A DNA stretch of 40,933 bases from an uncultured Bacteroidales bacterium (GCA_903911085.1 CAIWCC010000180.1:1-40933), one strand, 5' to 3'. Counted from the stretch's first letter, positions 9,067 to 18,544 are shown. Notes: generated by a model from the letters alone, not told the origin. Numbers and translations are program-made.

Positions 9067-10956
9067 ATGGCAAGTTACCTACAAGTAGAAAATCTTACAA
9101 AGTCGTTTGGGGACAATCTACTTTTTGAAAATATTTCTTTCGGCATTGCCGATAATCAACGGGTGGCTTTGATAGCCAAAAATGGTGCTGGAAAAACAAC
9201 TTTACTCAATATAATTTCAGGCAAAGAGGATTATAAAAATGGGAATATCACTTTTCGTCGTGATTTACGCATAGGATATTTGGATCAAGACCCCGATTTT
9301 CCAAAAGAATTATCAGTGTTAGATGCTTGTTTACAAACTGATAACGAAGCAGTAAGAACAATTGCTGCTTATGAACATTGTATGTTGAGCGAAAATCATG
9401 ATGGACTAGATGAAATTTTAGCACAAATGGATTTGCACAAAGCGTGGGATTACGAAACGCGTATCAAACAAATTCTTGGAAAATTAAAAATTACCAATTT
9501 CGACCAATTAATTGGAAAATTGTCAGGAGGACAACTCAAACGCGTTGCGCTTGCCAATGTGTTAATTTCAGAGCCAGATTTATTAATTTTAGATGAGCCT
9601 ACAAATCATTTGGATCTTGAAATGATTGAATGGTTGGAGGATTTTTTAAAACGTTCCACTATGGCTTTGTTGATGGTAACTCACGATCGCTACTTTCTTG
9701 ACCGTGTATGTACTAACATCTATGAAATTGACCATCAAGCTTTGTATCAATATAATGGTAATTACAGTTATTATTTAGAAAAACGGCAAGAACGAATTGA
9801 ATCGTATAATGCTGAAAGTGAACGTGCTAATAATCTTTACAAAAAAGAGCTTGACTGGATGCGCCGCCAACCGCAAGCTCGTGCACACAAAGCCAAATCA
9901 CGTCAAGAAAGTTTTTATGAAATTGAAGAGCGTGCCAAACAAAGGAGAAATAACTCTTCGGTACAATTAGAAGTGAAAGCAAGTTATTTGGGCTCAAAAA
10001 TTTTTGAAGCTCAATATATTTGTAAATCTTATGGCGATCTCAAAATTCTGGATAATTATTATTACAACTTTGCTCGTTACGAAAAAATGGGTATTGTTGG
10101 AAAAAATGGAACTGGAAAATCTACATTTTTAAAAATGTTATTAGGCGAAGTTAAACCCGATAGTGGGACTTTCGATGTAGGCGAAACTGTAGTTTTTGGA
10201 TATTACAGTCAAGATGGATTAGCATTTGATGAACAAATGAAAGTGCTTGATGTAGTGCAAGATATAGCTGAAGAAGTAGATTTAGGCAATGGAAAAAAAA
10301 TGTCGGCTTCACAATTTTTATTACATTTTTTATTCACCCCCGAAACACAACACAATTTTGTTTATAAACTTAGCGGTGGTGAGAAACGTAGGCTTCATTT
10401 ATGCACGGTGTTAATGCGGAATCCAAATTTTTTGGTATTGGATGAACCTACCAATGACTTAGATATTGTGACTTTGAATATTTTGGAAGAATACCTTCAA
10501 TCATTTAAAGGTTGTGTAATAGTGGTGAGTCACGATAGATATTTTATGGATAAAGTGGTGGATCACTTATTAGTATTTAAAGGAAATGCTGAATTAAAGG
10601 ATTTTCCGGGTAACTACACAGATTTCCGTGAGTGGAATGAACTAATTGAAGAGCAAGAGCGAGAAGAAAAAAAAGTTGCTTCCATTAAAACTTCTTATAA
10701 TCAAGTTGAGAATAACGATTCAAAAAATATTAAAAAAGACTCAGTAAGAAAATTATCTTACAAAGAAAAACAAGAATTTGAGGCTTTAGAAAAAGAAATA
10801 CCAAAATTAGAAGTTGAAAAAACAGATTGTGAAAATCAACTTGCTTCTGGAACTTTAACTAGTGATGAAATTATTAAAGCATCGCAACGTTTTAGTCTAC
10901 TTTCAGATAGCATTGACGAAAAAACTATGCGATGGTTAGAATTGAGTGAAATTTAA
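9067..10956 (+). CDS. ABC-F family ATPase
   Basis: A 629-aa soluble protein with two ATP-binding cassettes and no membrane segments, so an ABC-F translation factor rather than a transporter. Cassette 1: Walker A AKNGAGKT (37-44), signature LSGGQ (about 152-156), Walker B LLILDEPTNHLD (about 172-184). Cassette 2: GKNGTGKS (about 345), LSGGEK (about 435), FLVLDEPTNDLD (about 458). The linker between cassettes (about 235-310) is basic and helical, and the C-terminus (about 560-629) is a charged coiled coil, as in Uup-like members. The first Walker A has Ala in place of the leading Gly. The family acts at the ribosome; a resistance role cannot be inferred. DUF898 follows after 45 bases, probably in the same transcript. 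Confidence 0.9.
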   Translation: MASYLQVENLTKSFGDNLLFENISFGIADNQRVALIAKNGAGKTTLLNIISGKEDYKNGNITFRRDLRIGYLDQDPDFPKELSVLDACLQTDNEAVRTIAAYEHCMLSENHDGLDEILAQMDLHKAWDYETRIKQILGKLKITNFDQLIGKLSGGQLKRVALANVLISEPDLLILDEPTNHLDLEMIEWLEDFLKRSTMALLMVTHDRYFLDRVCTNIYEIDHQALYQYNGNYSYYLEKRQERIESYNAESERANNLYKKELDWMRRQPQARAHKAKSRQESFYEIEERAKQRRNNSSVQLEVKASYLGSKIFEAQYICKSYGDLKILDNYYYNFARYEKMGIVGKNGTGKSTFLKMLLGEVKPDSGTFDVGETVVFGYYSQDGLAFDEQMKVLDVVQDIAEEVDLGNGKKMSASQFLLHFLFTPETQHNFVYKLSGGEKRRLHLCTVLMRNPNFLVLDEPTNDLDIVTLNILEEYLQSFKGCVIVVSHDRYFMDKVVDHLLVFKGNAELKDFPGNYTDFREWNELIEEQEREEKKVASIKTSYNQVENNDSKNIKKDSVRKLSYKEKQEFEALEKEIPKLEVEKTDCENQLASGTLTSDEIIKASQRFSLLSDSIDEKTMRWLELSEI

Positions 10957-11001
10957 AAAAAAGGATTATTCTAATTAATTATTAACAAATAAAATTTAAA
11001 A

Positions 11002-11961
11002 ATGGAAAATGAGATTTTAGAAACTAGAACTTATAAACTTGGTTTCGTTGGTAAAGGAAGTACGTTCTTTGGCATTTGGATTAAAAATTGGTTGTTAACA
11101 ATCATTACATTAGGGTTTTATTATCCGTGGGCAAAAGTAAAACAACTAAATTTCATGTACAGTTCAACAACATTAAATGGTGATAAATTTTCATTTAGTG
11201 GGACAGGAAAAGAAATTTTCAAAGGTTATATTAAAACTCTGCTTTTTTTCGTGCTAGTTTATGGACTTTTATTTCTTTTTTTACAGCTCGACTTACTTAT
11301 AATAGGATTTGTAATAATGTATTTTGGAAATATTTTAATTATTCCGCTTATTATACATGGTTCATATCGTTATCGTATGTCACGCACTTTTTGGCGAGAT
11401 ATTCGATTTGGATACCGTGGAGATAGAAATGAATTGTTTATCAATTATTTAAAATGGAGTTTCTTTACTATCATTACATTAGGATTTTATGGTGCTTGGA
11501 TGGAAATAAAAATTAATTCTTATATTCTGAATAATCTGCGTCTTGGTGATACCAAATTCAAATTCAGTGGTAAAGGTTGGGATTATTTCTTGTTAAATTT
11601 GAAAGGTTTATTATTATCAATTATTACACTTGGAATTTATTTATTTTGGTATGTCAAAAACATTTACAACTATTATATCGACAATATCACCTTACAAAAA
11701 GATTTTAAGAAAATAACTTTCAAATCGACAGCAACTTTTTTTGATATGTTTAATTTAATCTTTGTCAATTACATCATTTTGGTTTTCACTCTTGGTTTTG
11801 GTTATGCTTGGGTAGCTACCCGTAGTATGAATATTGTAGTGAGAAATATTCAAATGGAAGGAGATATTGATTTGAATACCATTCAACAAACCGAAGACGA
11901 TTACAACGATGCAACAGGAGATGATATGGTCGATTTTCTAAATATTGATATGATATTCTGA
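11002..11961 (+). CDS. DUF898 (YjgN-like) multi-pass membrane protein
   Basis: A 319-aa inner-membrane protein matching DUF898, function unknown. A module built around ITLGFYxxW occurs four times: about residues 34-43, 157-166, 208-216 and a diverged copy at 262-270. The first two are followed by LNGDKFSFSGTG and LGDTKFKFSGKG, so the protein arose by internal duplication. The C-terminal tail (about 284-319) is soluble and acidic. It starts 45 bases after the ABC-F gene on the same strand; no promoter box is evident between them, so co-transcription is likely though functional linkage is not shown. Confidence 0.8.
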   Translation: MENEILETRTYKLGFVGKGSTFFGIWIKNWLLTIITLGFYYPWAKVKQLNFMYSSTTLNGDKFSFSGTGKEIFKGYIKTLLFFVLVYGLLFLFLQLDLLIIGFVIMYFGNILIIPLIIHGSYRYRMSRTFWRDIRFGYRGDRNELFINYLKWSFFTIITLGFYGAWMEIKINSYILNNLRLGDTKFKFSGKGWDYFLLNLKGLLLSIITLGIYLFWYVKNIYNYYIDNITLQKDFKKITFKSTATFFDMFNLIFVNYIILVFTLGFGYAWVATRSMNIVVRNIQMEGDIDLNTIQQTEDDYNDATGDDMVDFLNIDMIF

Positions 11962-12076
11962 TAAATAAGCTTCAATAATTTGTTAATTTATTCTACTTTT
12001 ATTGATATTAAATTTAGTTTTATTTTTTTAATAATTAAAAATTTTCTAGTAATAACTCACATATTAATTCATCATT

Positions 12077-12655
12077 ATGAAAAGCATTAAAAATACAGAA
12101 ACCGAAAAGAATTTGCTTAAGTCGTTTGCAGGTGAAAGTCAAGCGCGATCACGTTACACATTTTTTGCTAAGGTTGCAAAAAAAGAAGGTTTTGAACAAA
12201 TTGCTGCAATTTTTTTAGAAACTGCTGAACAAGAAAAACAACATGCAAAAAAGTTTTTTAGCTATTTGGAAGGTGGCATGGTTGAAATAACAGCCTCTTA
12301 TCCAGCTGGTATGATAGGTACAACAGCAGAAAATCTGTATGAAGCTGCAAACGGAGAAAATGAGGAATGGACGGATTTGTATCCTCATTTTGCAGATATT
12401 GCTGAAGCTGAAGGTTTTGCAAATATTGCAGCAGTATATCGCAAAATAGCTGCCGTTGAAGCTCAACATGAAAAACGTTACCGAAAACTTTTGGAGCGTG
12501 TTGAAGCAGGCACTGTTTTCAGTAGAGAAGATGCTGAAACTAGCTGGCAATGTCGTGAATGTGGTCATGTTTACATTGGAAATGAAGCACCTAAGGCTTG
12601 TCCAACTTGTGCTCACCCTCAAGCATATTTTGAGGTAGAAAAAACGAATTATTAA
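12077..12655 (+). CDS. rbr: rubrerythrin
   Basis: A 192-aa cytoplasmic peroxide-scavenging protein of anaerobes. The ferritin-like domain (1-145) has the di-iron ligands at positions matching classical rubrerythrin: Glu20, Glu53, His56, Glu94, Glu97, Glu128 and His131. A C-terminal rubredoxin domain has Cys159/Cys162 (CRECG) and Cys175/Cys178 (CPTC) for the electron-donating iron. It reduces hydrogen peroxide to water with electrons passed through the rubredoxin centre. The gene is monocistronic, ended by a strong terminator at 12707-12742. No reductase partner is adjacent. Identity is firm. Confidence 0.96.
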   Translation: MKSIKNTETEKNLLKSFAGESQARSRYTFFAKVAKKEGFEQIAAIFLETAEQEKQHAKKFFSYLEGGMVEITASYPAGMIGTTAENLYEAANGENEEWTDLYPHFADIAEAEGFANIAAVYRKIAAVEAQHEKRYRKLLERVEAGTVFSREDAETSWQCRECGHVYIGNEAPKACPTCAHPQAYFEVEKTNY

Positions 12656-12706
12656 ATAGCACTCTCAATTTAACACCAATAAAACATTTATTTCTGAACA
12701 AAAAAT

Positions 12707-12742
12707 TAGTCGCTTGAGAATTAACTCAAGCGACTATTTATT
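12707..12742. terminator. bidirectional terminator between rbr and fba
   Basis: A perfect 12-bp stem (12707-12718 with 12725-12736) with loop AATTAA, followed by TTTATTTTTT on the plus strand and preceded by an A-run (T-run for the minus strand). It serves rubrerythrin and probably the convergent aldolase. Confidence 0.88.
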
Positions 12743-12778
12743 TTTTAGGTTTTACAATAAAAAAATTATTGTATAAAA

Positions 12779-13858
12779 TCAAATACTATTAATTGCATTC
12801 AAATCTTCGAAGGCAATTATTAAACGAGCAATAAGTGATTCTTCACCTTTGCGCAACCAAACACGAGGGTCGTAGAATTTTTTATTTGGTTTTTCAGCAC
12901 CTTCAGGATTGCCTATTTGACCTTGAAGAAAAGCACGATTTGAGGCTTCAAATCCACGAATACCATCCCAATATGCCCATTGAGTATCAGTATCAATATT
13001 CATTTTGATAACGCCATAACTGATAGCTTCGCGAATTTCTTCGTGTGATGAACCTGAACCACCATGAAATACAAAGTTTACTGGATGAGCATCATTCGAA
13101 CCAATTTTAGCTTTGATAAACTCTTGTGAATTTTTAAGAATTTTTGGAGTCAATTTTACATTACCTGGTTTGTAAACACCGTGTACATTACCAAATGAAG
13201 CGGCAACAGTGAAATTTGGTGAGATTTTGCTCAAAGCTGCATAAACTTTGTACACATCTTCTGGTTGAGTATAAAGTAAGCTATTGTCAACATTACTGTT
13301 GTCAACACCATCTTCTTCGCCACCAGTTATACCTAATTCCATTTCCAAGGTCATACCCATTTTACTCATACGAGTTAAGTATTTTTCACAAATTTCGATA
13401 TTTTCATTAAGTGGTTCTTCAGAAAGATCCAGCATGTGTGAACTGAAAAGAGGTTTGCCGGTTTCAGCAAAATTCTTTTCGCTTGCATCAAGTAATCCAT
13501 CAATCCAAGGTAAAAGTTTTTTTGCTGCATGATCGGTATGAAGAATTACATGTACTCCATAGGCTTCAGCCAGTGTATGAATGTGTTTAGCACCTGCAAT
13601 AGCACCCAAAATTGCTGCTTTTTGCCCCTCCAATTTTAAACCCTTACCTGCATTAAAAGCTGCTCCACCGTTCGAAAACTGAATCATTACAGGTGAATTT
13701 GCATTTTTTGCCGCTTCCATTACTGCGTTTACGGTCGAAGAACCAACCACATTCACTGCAGGTATTGCAAAACCATTGGCTTTAGCCACCTGAAAAATAA
13801 ATTGTAAATCACTACCTGTTACTACACCAGGTTTTACTACTTCTGATATTCTATTCAT
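12779..13858 (-). CDS. fba: class II fructose-bisphosphate aldolase
   Basis: Zinc-dependent cleavage of fructose 1,6-bisphosphate into two triose phosphates in glycolysis, reversed in gluconeogenesis. The 359-aa length equals that of E. coli FbaA, and Asp109/His110 in HTDHAAK are at the E. coli positions of the catalytic Asp and a zinc ligand. Further signatures are NVHGVYKPGNVKLTP with the second zinc His, and VFHGGSGSS. It therefore belongs to the FbaA type of class II. It stands alone, facing rubrerythrin across a terminator. Confidence 0.97.
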   Translation of the reverse strand: MNRISEVVKPGVVTGSDLQFIFQVAKANGFAIPAVNVVGSSTVNAVMEAAKNANSPVMIQFSNGGAAFNAGKGLKLEGQKAAILGAIAGAKHIHTLAEAYGVHVILHTDHAAKKLLPWIDGLLDASEKNFAETGKPLFSSHMLDLSEEPLNENIEICEKYLTRMSKMGMTLEMELGITGGEEDGVDNSNVDNSLLYTQPEDVYKVYAALSKISPNFTVAASFGNVHGVYKPGNVKLTPKILKNSQEFIKAKIGSNDAHPVNFVFHGGSGSSHEEIREAISYGVIKMNIDTDTQWAYWDGIRGFEASNRAFLQGQIGNPEGAEKPNKKFYDPRVWLRKGEESLIARLIIAFEDLNAINSI

Positions 13859-13929
13859 ATTTTAATTATTAAATTGTTTTTTGTTGATATAAATTTATAA
13901 CAATTATTTAAAGAAAAAGTTTCAATTAA

Positions 13930-13937
13930 CAAATCTA
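13930..13937 (-). promoter_or_regulatory. possible -7 box of fba
   Basis: CAAATCTA on the plus strand reads TAGATTTG on the minus strand, matching TAnnTTTG, about 72 bases before the fba start. No convincing -33 element is visible. Confidence 0.4.
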
Positions 13938-14005
13938 ATAAGAACTAAAAGTATATTGTTTAATTGTTTCAATATAAATCAGTTATTGTATTAAGATCGA
14001 ATTAA

Positions 14006-14035
14006 AAAATTGATTATTATTGTAAAATCAATTTT
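14006..14035 (-). terminator. terminator of the DUF554 gene
   Basis: A 10-bp inverted repeat, AAAATTGATT (14006-14015) and AATCAATTTT (14026-14035), is followed on the minus strand by a T-run. It lies 43 bases past the stop of the DUF554 gene. Confidence 0.55.
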
Positions 14036-14077
14036 AATGTGGTTTCAGCTTTTTAATTAATTGAAATTTCACACAGC

Positions 14078-14758
14078 TTATTTGGCAAATAACCACAATA
14101 GTAGCGATACTACCAAAAGTGCTGGTAACATATTCATTATACGAAGTTTTTTTATTTCTAAAATATTTATTCCAAGTCCAATCAATAAAATTCCACCAAT
14201 ATTTGTTAGTCCATTTATTATTGTTAGCGAAAAAAAAGACGATGCAAACATGGCTAAAAGTGTAATACCACCTTGAAAAATCAAAAGTGGAATGGAAGAA
14301 ACAATAACTCCAAAGCCAAAAGCCGATGCTAATAATAATGCAGAAAATCCATCCATAAGCGATTTGGTAAATAATAAATCGGATGATCCTCCAGTACCTT
14401 CTTGAATAGCACCAATTATTGTCATTGAACCAATACAAAAAATTAAAAATGAAGTAATCAAACCTTCTGAAAATTTATCACTTCCAATTTTAAATTTAAG
14501 TTTCAAATAATCAATTAGCTTTTCAGTTCTAGCTTCTAAGTCAATCCATTCACCCAATAATGAACCTACAGCTAAACTACTAACCACAATCAAAATATTT
14601 TGCATATTGTAAACCATAGATATTCCTATTGCAATGGTAAACAATCCAATAGATTGAAAATAAATAGTGGTAATTCGTTGTGGCATTGATTTTTTAAGTA
14701 ATAAACCAATTGTTCCACCAACAATAACCGCTACAGCATTAATAATAGTTCCAATCAT
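14078..14758 (-). CDS. DUF554 (YqgA/YdfK-like) membrane protein
   Basis: A 226-aa inner-membrane protein with about six or seven hydrophobic segments. The N-terminus (MIGTIINAVAVIVGGTIGLL) and FLIFCIGSMTIIGAIQEG are typical of DUF554, whose transport or other activity is unknown. It lies between fba and the M49 peptidase on the same strand, 69 bases after the peptidase's stop-side boundary, with its own terminator at 14006-14035. Confidence 0.85.
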   Translation of the reverse strand: MIGTIINAVAVIVGGTIGLLLKKSMPQRITTIYFQSIGLFTIAIGISMVYNMQNILIVVSSLAVGSLLGEWIDLEARTEKLIDYLKLKFKIGSDKFSEGLITSFLIFCIGSMTIIGAIQEGTGGSSDLLFTKSLMDGFSALLLASAFGFGVIVSSIPLLIFQGGITLLAMFASSFFSLTIINGLTNIGGILLIGLGINILEIKKLRIMNMLPALLVVSLLLWLFAK

Positions 14759-14827
14759 AATAATTTGATAATAGGATATTTAATTATAAGTTTGTAAAAA
14801 ACAGTAGAATTTTATAACTAAAACTTC

Positions 14828-16870
14828 TTAGTTGATATTAGGCAAACTTGAGTATTTCTTAGAATAACGTAAATTCTGCTCAGCGTAACCCTCATTATAA
14901 CTAACTTTTACATCGAGAATCTCACCTTTTTCATTTTTTACCAATGTATAAACTGGATTTACAAAACCACGATATGGAGCTAAATTTAGTTTTTTGTAGC
15001 GATCAAGCACTTCGGTATGAAGAGTTTGATTAACTTTTACGCCATAATTTTCTACAATTTGTTTTCCGCCTTCAAAATCACCAGTTGATTTGATGCGTTG
15101 AATCTCGGCTAATAATTGACCAAACAGATTTCGTAATTTTACGTAATCATTCACTACAATAAAAGTTTCACCTTCGCGTTTTATCATTTCAATCACATTT
15201 TCGGTCTTTCCTTTTTCAAAAACCCAAGCTGCAATTAATTGCCGATTGCGCATGTGTGCTTCTTCGATATTTTTACCAGGAACAATACGTGTTAGTTGAG
15301 TCATTAAACCATTCATAATGAACTGGTAATACTCAGCTTTGTAGGCTTCATTATTCGGTAACAATCCCAATTCTACCATTTTAGGATCGCCCATATAATA
15401 CAATCCAAATAAATCGGCACGGGCTTCTTCAATGGTAGAACCATAAGCTTTTAACGCGTCTGGATCAACACCTGGCAACAATTTCCCAGAACCGTGACCC
15501 AAACATTCGTGCAAATCGGTATGTAAATTATTAGTCATTGATGCAAAATCTTTAGCACGTTGACGTTCTACCTTACTATTCATAAACTCTTCGGCAAAAC
15601 CATTTCCCAACGAAGCTTTATCATAAGCTTCGGTAATGTTTTCGATTGTAACAGACTTAGAACCATGGTCGCGACGAATCCAATTTGCATTTGGTAAATT
15701 TATGCCAATAGGAGTGGCTGGATAGCAATCGCCAGCCAAAATTGCTGCAGTGATAACTTTTGCAGAAACACCTTTTACTTTTTCTTTCTTAAATTGCTTG
15801 TCAACAGGTGAATTATCCTCAAACCATTGCGCGTTTGAACTAATTATTTCGGTACGTTTGGTAGCCTCAATATTTTTAAAATTAACCATTGATTCCCAGC
15901 TTGCTTTCAATCCTAATGGGTCACCATAAGTTTCGGTAAATCCATTCACAAAATCAACCTGTGAATCCAAATCTTTTACCCATTTAATAGAATAATCGTC
16001 GTATGTTTTTAAATCTCCTGTTTTATAAAAACTTATTAATGAAGCTATAACTTCCTTTTGCTTCGCATTTTCGGCAACATTTTCTGCTTTTTCCAACCAA
16101 GATACAATTCGCTTAATAGCAGCACTATACAAGCCATTCACTTTATACGTTTTTTCGACTAAAACTCCATTTTCTTTCACCAATTTACTATTTAATCCAT
16201 ACGAAATTGGCGTATTATCTTTTGGATCTTTCATTTTATCGTAAAACGCTTCAACTTCTGCCTGTGTTACATTTTCGCCATAATAATTATTTGCTGAAGT
16301 TAATATTAAATCAACTCCCTGAGCTTGATTTGTTCGTTTTGGATAAATGGTTTTGTCAAAAATAATAGGAGTGATGGTTTTAATAAGTTTTTCAACCGTT
16401 TCATTTTTGCCAAGAGGCAATTTCTTTGCGTCAATACTTTTAATAGCTTTTGCAAAAAATGCAGCAGTAAATTCAGGAATAAATTTATCTTCGGAATAAT
16501 GATGATGAAATCCATTGCCCATCCATACACGTTTTAGATAAATTGTAAAATGCTTAAATTCAGCAGATTCTCTATCGCCTTTATAGTTTAAATATACTGC
16601 TTCCAACGTTCGACGAATTGTCAAATTGTACTTGTTGTTTTGATCGTAAAGAATGTCACGTCCTTCCAAAGCTGCTTCAGATAGAAAATAAATTAGTTCC
16701 TTTTGCTTCAAAGTCAGTTTCTCGAAATCGGGAACTTGGTATCGCAAAATCTCAATATCAGCAAATTTATCAACAGAATACTTGAAATTATTATTTTCAA
16801 GAGTATTAGCGTTCATTGAGGCACTTGTAATTAACATACTTGACATACAAATTAGAGTTATTTTTTTCAT
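14828..16870 (-). CDS. exported M49 peptidase (dipeptidyl peptidase III type)
   Basis: Zinc exopeptidase releasing dipeptides from the N-terminus of short peptides. The hallmark M49 motifs are present: HECLGH (454-459; zinc His454 and His459, catalytic Glu455) and EEARAD (481-486) with the third zinc ligand. The one-residue-longer HExxxH helix distinguishes M49 from ordinary HExxH enzymes, and the Cys in this motif is that of the Bacteroides DPP III. At 680 aa the length fits. An N-terminal hydrophobic stretch (about 4-20) after MKK predicts export, pointing to a periplasmic role in peptide use. The exact dipeptide preference is unknown. A possible promoter box lies at 16938-16945. Confidence 0.9.
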   Translation of the reverse strand: MKKITLICMSSMLITSASMNANTLENNNFKYSVDKFADIEILRYQVPDFEKLTLKQKELIYFLSEAALEGRDILYDQNNKYNLTIRRTLEAVYLNYKGDRESAEFKHFTIYLKRVWMGNGFHHHYSEDKFIPEFTAAFFAKAIKSIDAKKLPLGKNETVEKLIKTITPIIFDKTIYPKRTNQAQGVDLILTSANNYYGENVTQAEVEAFYDKMKDPKDNTPISYGLNSKLVKENGVLVEKTYKVNGLYSAAIKRIVSWLEKAENVAENAKQKEVIASLISFYKTGDLKTYDDYSIKWVKDLDSQVDFVNGFTETYGDPLGLKASWESMVNFKNIEATKRTEIISSNAQWFEDNSPVDKQFKKEKVKGVSAKVITAAILAGDCYPATPIGINLPNANWIRRDHGSKSVTIENITEAYDKASLGNGFAEEFMNSKVERQRAKDFASMTNNLHTDLHECLGHGSGKLLPGVDPDALKAYGSTIEEARADLFGLYYMGDPKMVELGLLPNNEAYKAEYYQFIMNGLMTQLTRIVPGKNIEEAHMRNRQLIAAWVFEKGKTENVIEMIKREGETFIVVNDYVKLRNLFGQLLAEIQRIKSTGDFEGGKQIVENYGVKVNQTLHTEVLDRYKKLNLAPYRGFVNPVYTLVKNEKGEILDVKVSYNEGYAEQNLRYSKKYSSLPNIN

Positions 16871-16937
16871 AAATAGCGTAATTTTTCAAATTAAACAATT
16901 AATTTATACTATATGAATGATTCATTTTTTTGAGCCA

Positions 16938-16945
16938 CAAAATTA
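16938..16945 (-). promoter_or_regulatory. possible -7 box of the M49 peptidase gene
   Basis: CAAAATTA on the plus strand reads TAATTTTG on the minus strand, 68 bases before the start. A perfect 6-bp inverted repeat, ATGAAT-G-ATTCAT (16914-16926), lies just downstream in the transcribed direction and might be an operator. No clear -33 element. Confidence 0.45.
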
Positions 16946-17019
16946 GAGTTTATTTTCAATAAATCTTCGTAATTATCATATTATTAAGCGTTAATTAGTC
17001 ATTATTAATTGAATATGTT

Positions 17020-17027
17020 TATCTTTG
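17020..17027 (+). promoter_or_regulatory. -7 box abutting the helicase start
   Basis: TATCTTTG is a perfect TAnnTTTG box. The helicase ATG begins at 17032, only four bases after it, so transcription should start at or next to the start codon. The -33 region is weak. Confidence 0.6.
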
Positions 17028-17031
17028 CAAT

Positions 17032-18435
17032 ATGTTACATAATTTTATAGCGTCACAAATAAGAACGCAATTACCATTTGAACCTACTGAGCAGCAGACA
17101 CAATTGCTAGATACACTTGGCGTATTTTTGATGTCTACAGATAAAGATAAAGTTTTTTTACTTCGAGGTTATGCCGGAACAGGTAAAACTTCGGTAGTAA
17201 GTGCATTAGTAAGAGCACTTAATATACTGAAACAAAAAACTATTCTTTTAGCACCTACAGGTCGCGCTGCCAAAGTTATTGCTAGTTACTCGGGGTTTCC
17301 TGCATTTACCATCCATAAAAAAATTTACCGTCAAAAATCGATGTCTGAATTTCGTTTTCAACTTGCCGAAAATTTGCAAACTCACACATTATTTATTGTT
17401 GATGAAGCTTCTATGATTTCCAATGCAGGCACCGAAACAGCTTTTGGGTCTGGTCGTTTACTCGACGATTTGGTGCAATTTGTTTATAGTTCAGATGGTT
17501 GCAGCCTTTTATTACTCGGAGATATTGCTCAATTACCACCCGTAATGCAACCACATAGCCCTGCATTGGAAAGCAATCAATTGGCTGGTTATGCATTGAA
17601 TGTACACCAATTTACACTTACTCATGTAGTTCGTCAAGCATTAGAGAGCGGTATATTGCACAATGCGACATTATTGCGACAGCAACTAACAGACGAAAAA
17701 ACTGCAGAATTTCCTCATTTTGAATTAGAAGGTTTTACTGATATTCGAAAACTTAGCGGTATGGATTTAATTGACGAAATTCAACGTTCATACGATGGAG
17801 TGGGAGTGGAAGATACCATTGTAGTTACACGTTCGAATAAACGTGCCAATATGTATAACAATGGTATTCGAGCACGTGTAATGATGAAAGAAGATGAATT
17901 GACAAATGGTGATTTATTGATGGTTACGCGCAATAATTATTTTTGGAATAAACCCTACAAGGAAATTGATTTTATTGCCAATGGTGATATTTTGGAAGTA
18001 GTACGTGTGGGTAAACATCACGAAATGTATGGATTCAGATTTGTAGATTTATCCTTACGCTCATTGGATTATGAGTGGGAAATTGATGCAAGAATATGGT
18101 TGGATGCTTTACAATCGGAAACGCCAGCAGCAATGAATGAAATGACTAATAAACTATTTGCAGCCGTAGCCGAAGATTATCCCGAGATTACAACTAAACG
18201 TGAATTGTATAAAAAAGTGTTTGATAATGAATACTATAATGCTTTGCAAGTAAAGTTTGGATATGCAGTAACATGCCACAAAGCGCAAGGTGGGCAATGG
18301 AAAAAGGTTTTTATCGATCCTGGTCAAATTGCCGATGACCAATTAAATAGCGATTTTTATCGTTGGCTTTATACTGCACTTACCCGTGCCACTGAGACTG
18401 TTTATTTAGTAAATTTTCCAGAAAAAAGCTTTTGA
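17032..18435 (+). CDS. RecD-like superfamily 1 ATP-dependent DNA helicase
   Basis: A 467-aa SF1 helicase. Walker A is GYAGTGKT (46-53), then APTGRAA (74-80), Walker B FIVDEAS (121-127) and GDIAQLPPV (163-171). The C-terminal UvrD_C_2-type part has VTCHKAQGGQW (about 412-422) and YTALTRA (about 446-452). This is the architecture of RecD/TraA-like helicases without the long N-terminal domain of RecD2, and no RecB or RecC gene is adjacent, so it probably acts alone in repair or replication. The start is supported by conserved-looking sequence from the first residues (a QQ before the Walker A domain) but sits almost on the predicted transcription start. Confidence 0.88.
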   Translation: MLHNFIASQIRTQLPFEPTEQQTQLLDTLGVFLMSTDKDKVFLLRGYAGTGKTSVVSALVRALNILKQKTILLAPTGRAAKVIASYSGFPAFTIHKKIYRQKSMSEFRFQLAENLQTHTLFIVDEASMISNAGTETAFGSGRLLDDLVQFVYSSDGCSLLLLGDIAQLPPVMQPHSPALESNQLAGYALNVHQFTLTHVVRQALESGILHNATLLRQQLTDEKTAEFPHFELEGFTDIRKLSGMDLIDEIQRSYDGVGVEDTIVVTRSNKRANMYNNGIRARVMMKEDELTNGDLLMVTRNNYFWNKPYKEIDFIANGDILEVVRVGKHHEMYGFRFVDLSLRSLDYEWEIDARIWLDALQSETPAAMNEMTNKLFAAVAEDYPEITTKRELYKKVFDNEYYNALQVKFGYAVTCHKAQGGQWKKVFIDPGQIADDQLNSDFYRWLYTALTRATETVYLVNFPEKSF

Positions 18436-18462
18436 TAAATGGAATTCAAATTATTTTTTGTC

Positions 18463-18502
18463 AAATTTATGCTGATTTTTTTCAAAAATTCAGTATAAAT
18501 TT
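18463..18502 (+). terminator. terminator after the helicase gene
   Basis: A 13-bp stem (18463-18475 with 18490-18502, one G-T pair); the intervening TTTTT...AAAAA can extend it. It starts 28 bases after the helicase stop and is followed by TTATTT. Confidence 0.65.
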
Positions 18503-18544
18503 TTATTTCAAAGTCAAAATGTAACAATTAATACAAATTATTAT

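Noticed and set aside
9067-10956. Antibiotic-resistance ABC-F protein
   Set aside because: Motifs show an ABC-F ATPase, but the general Uup-like architecture and lack of resistance-gene context do not support a resistance call.
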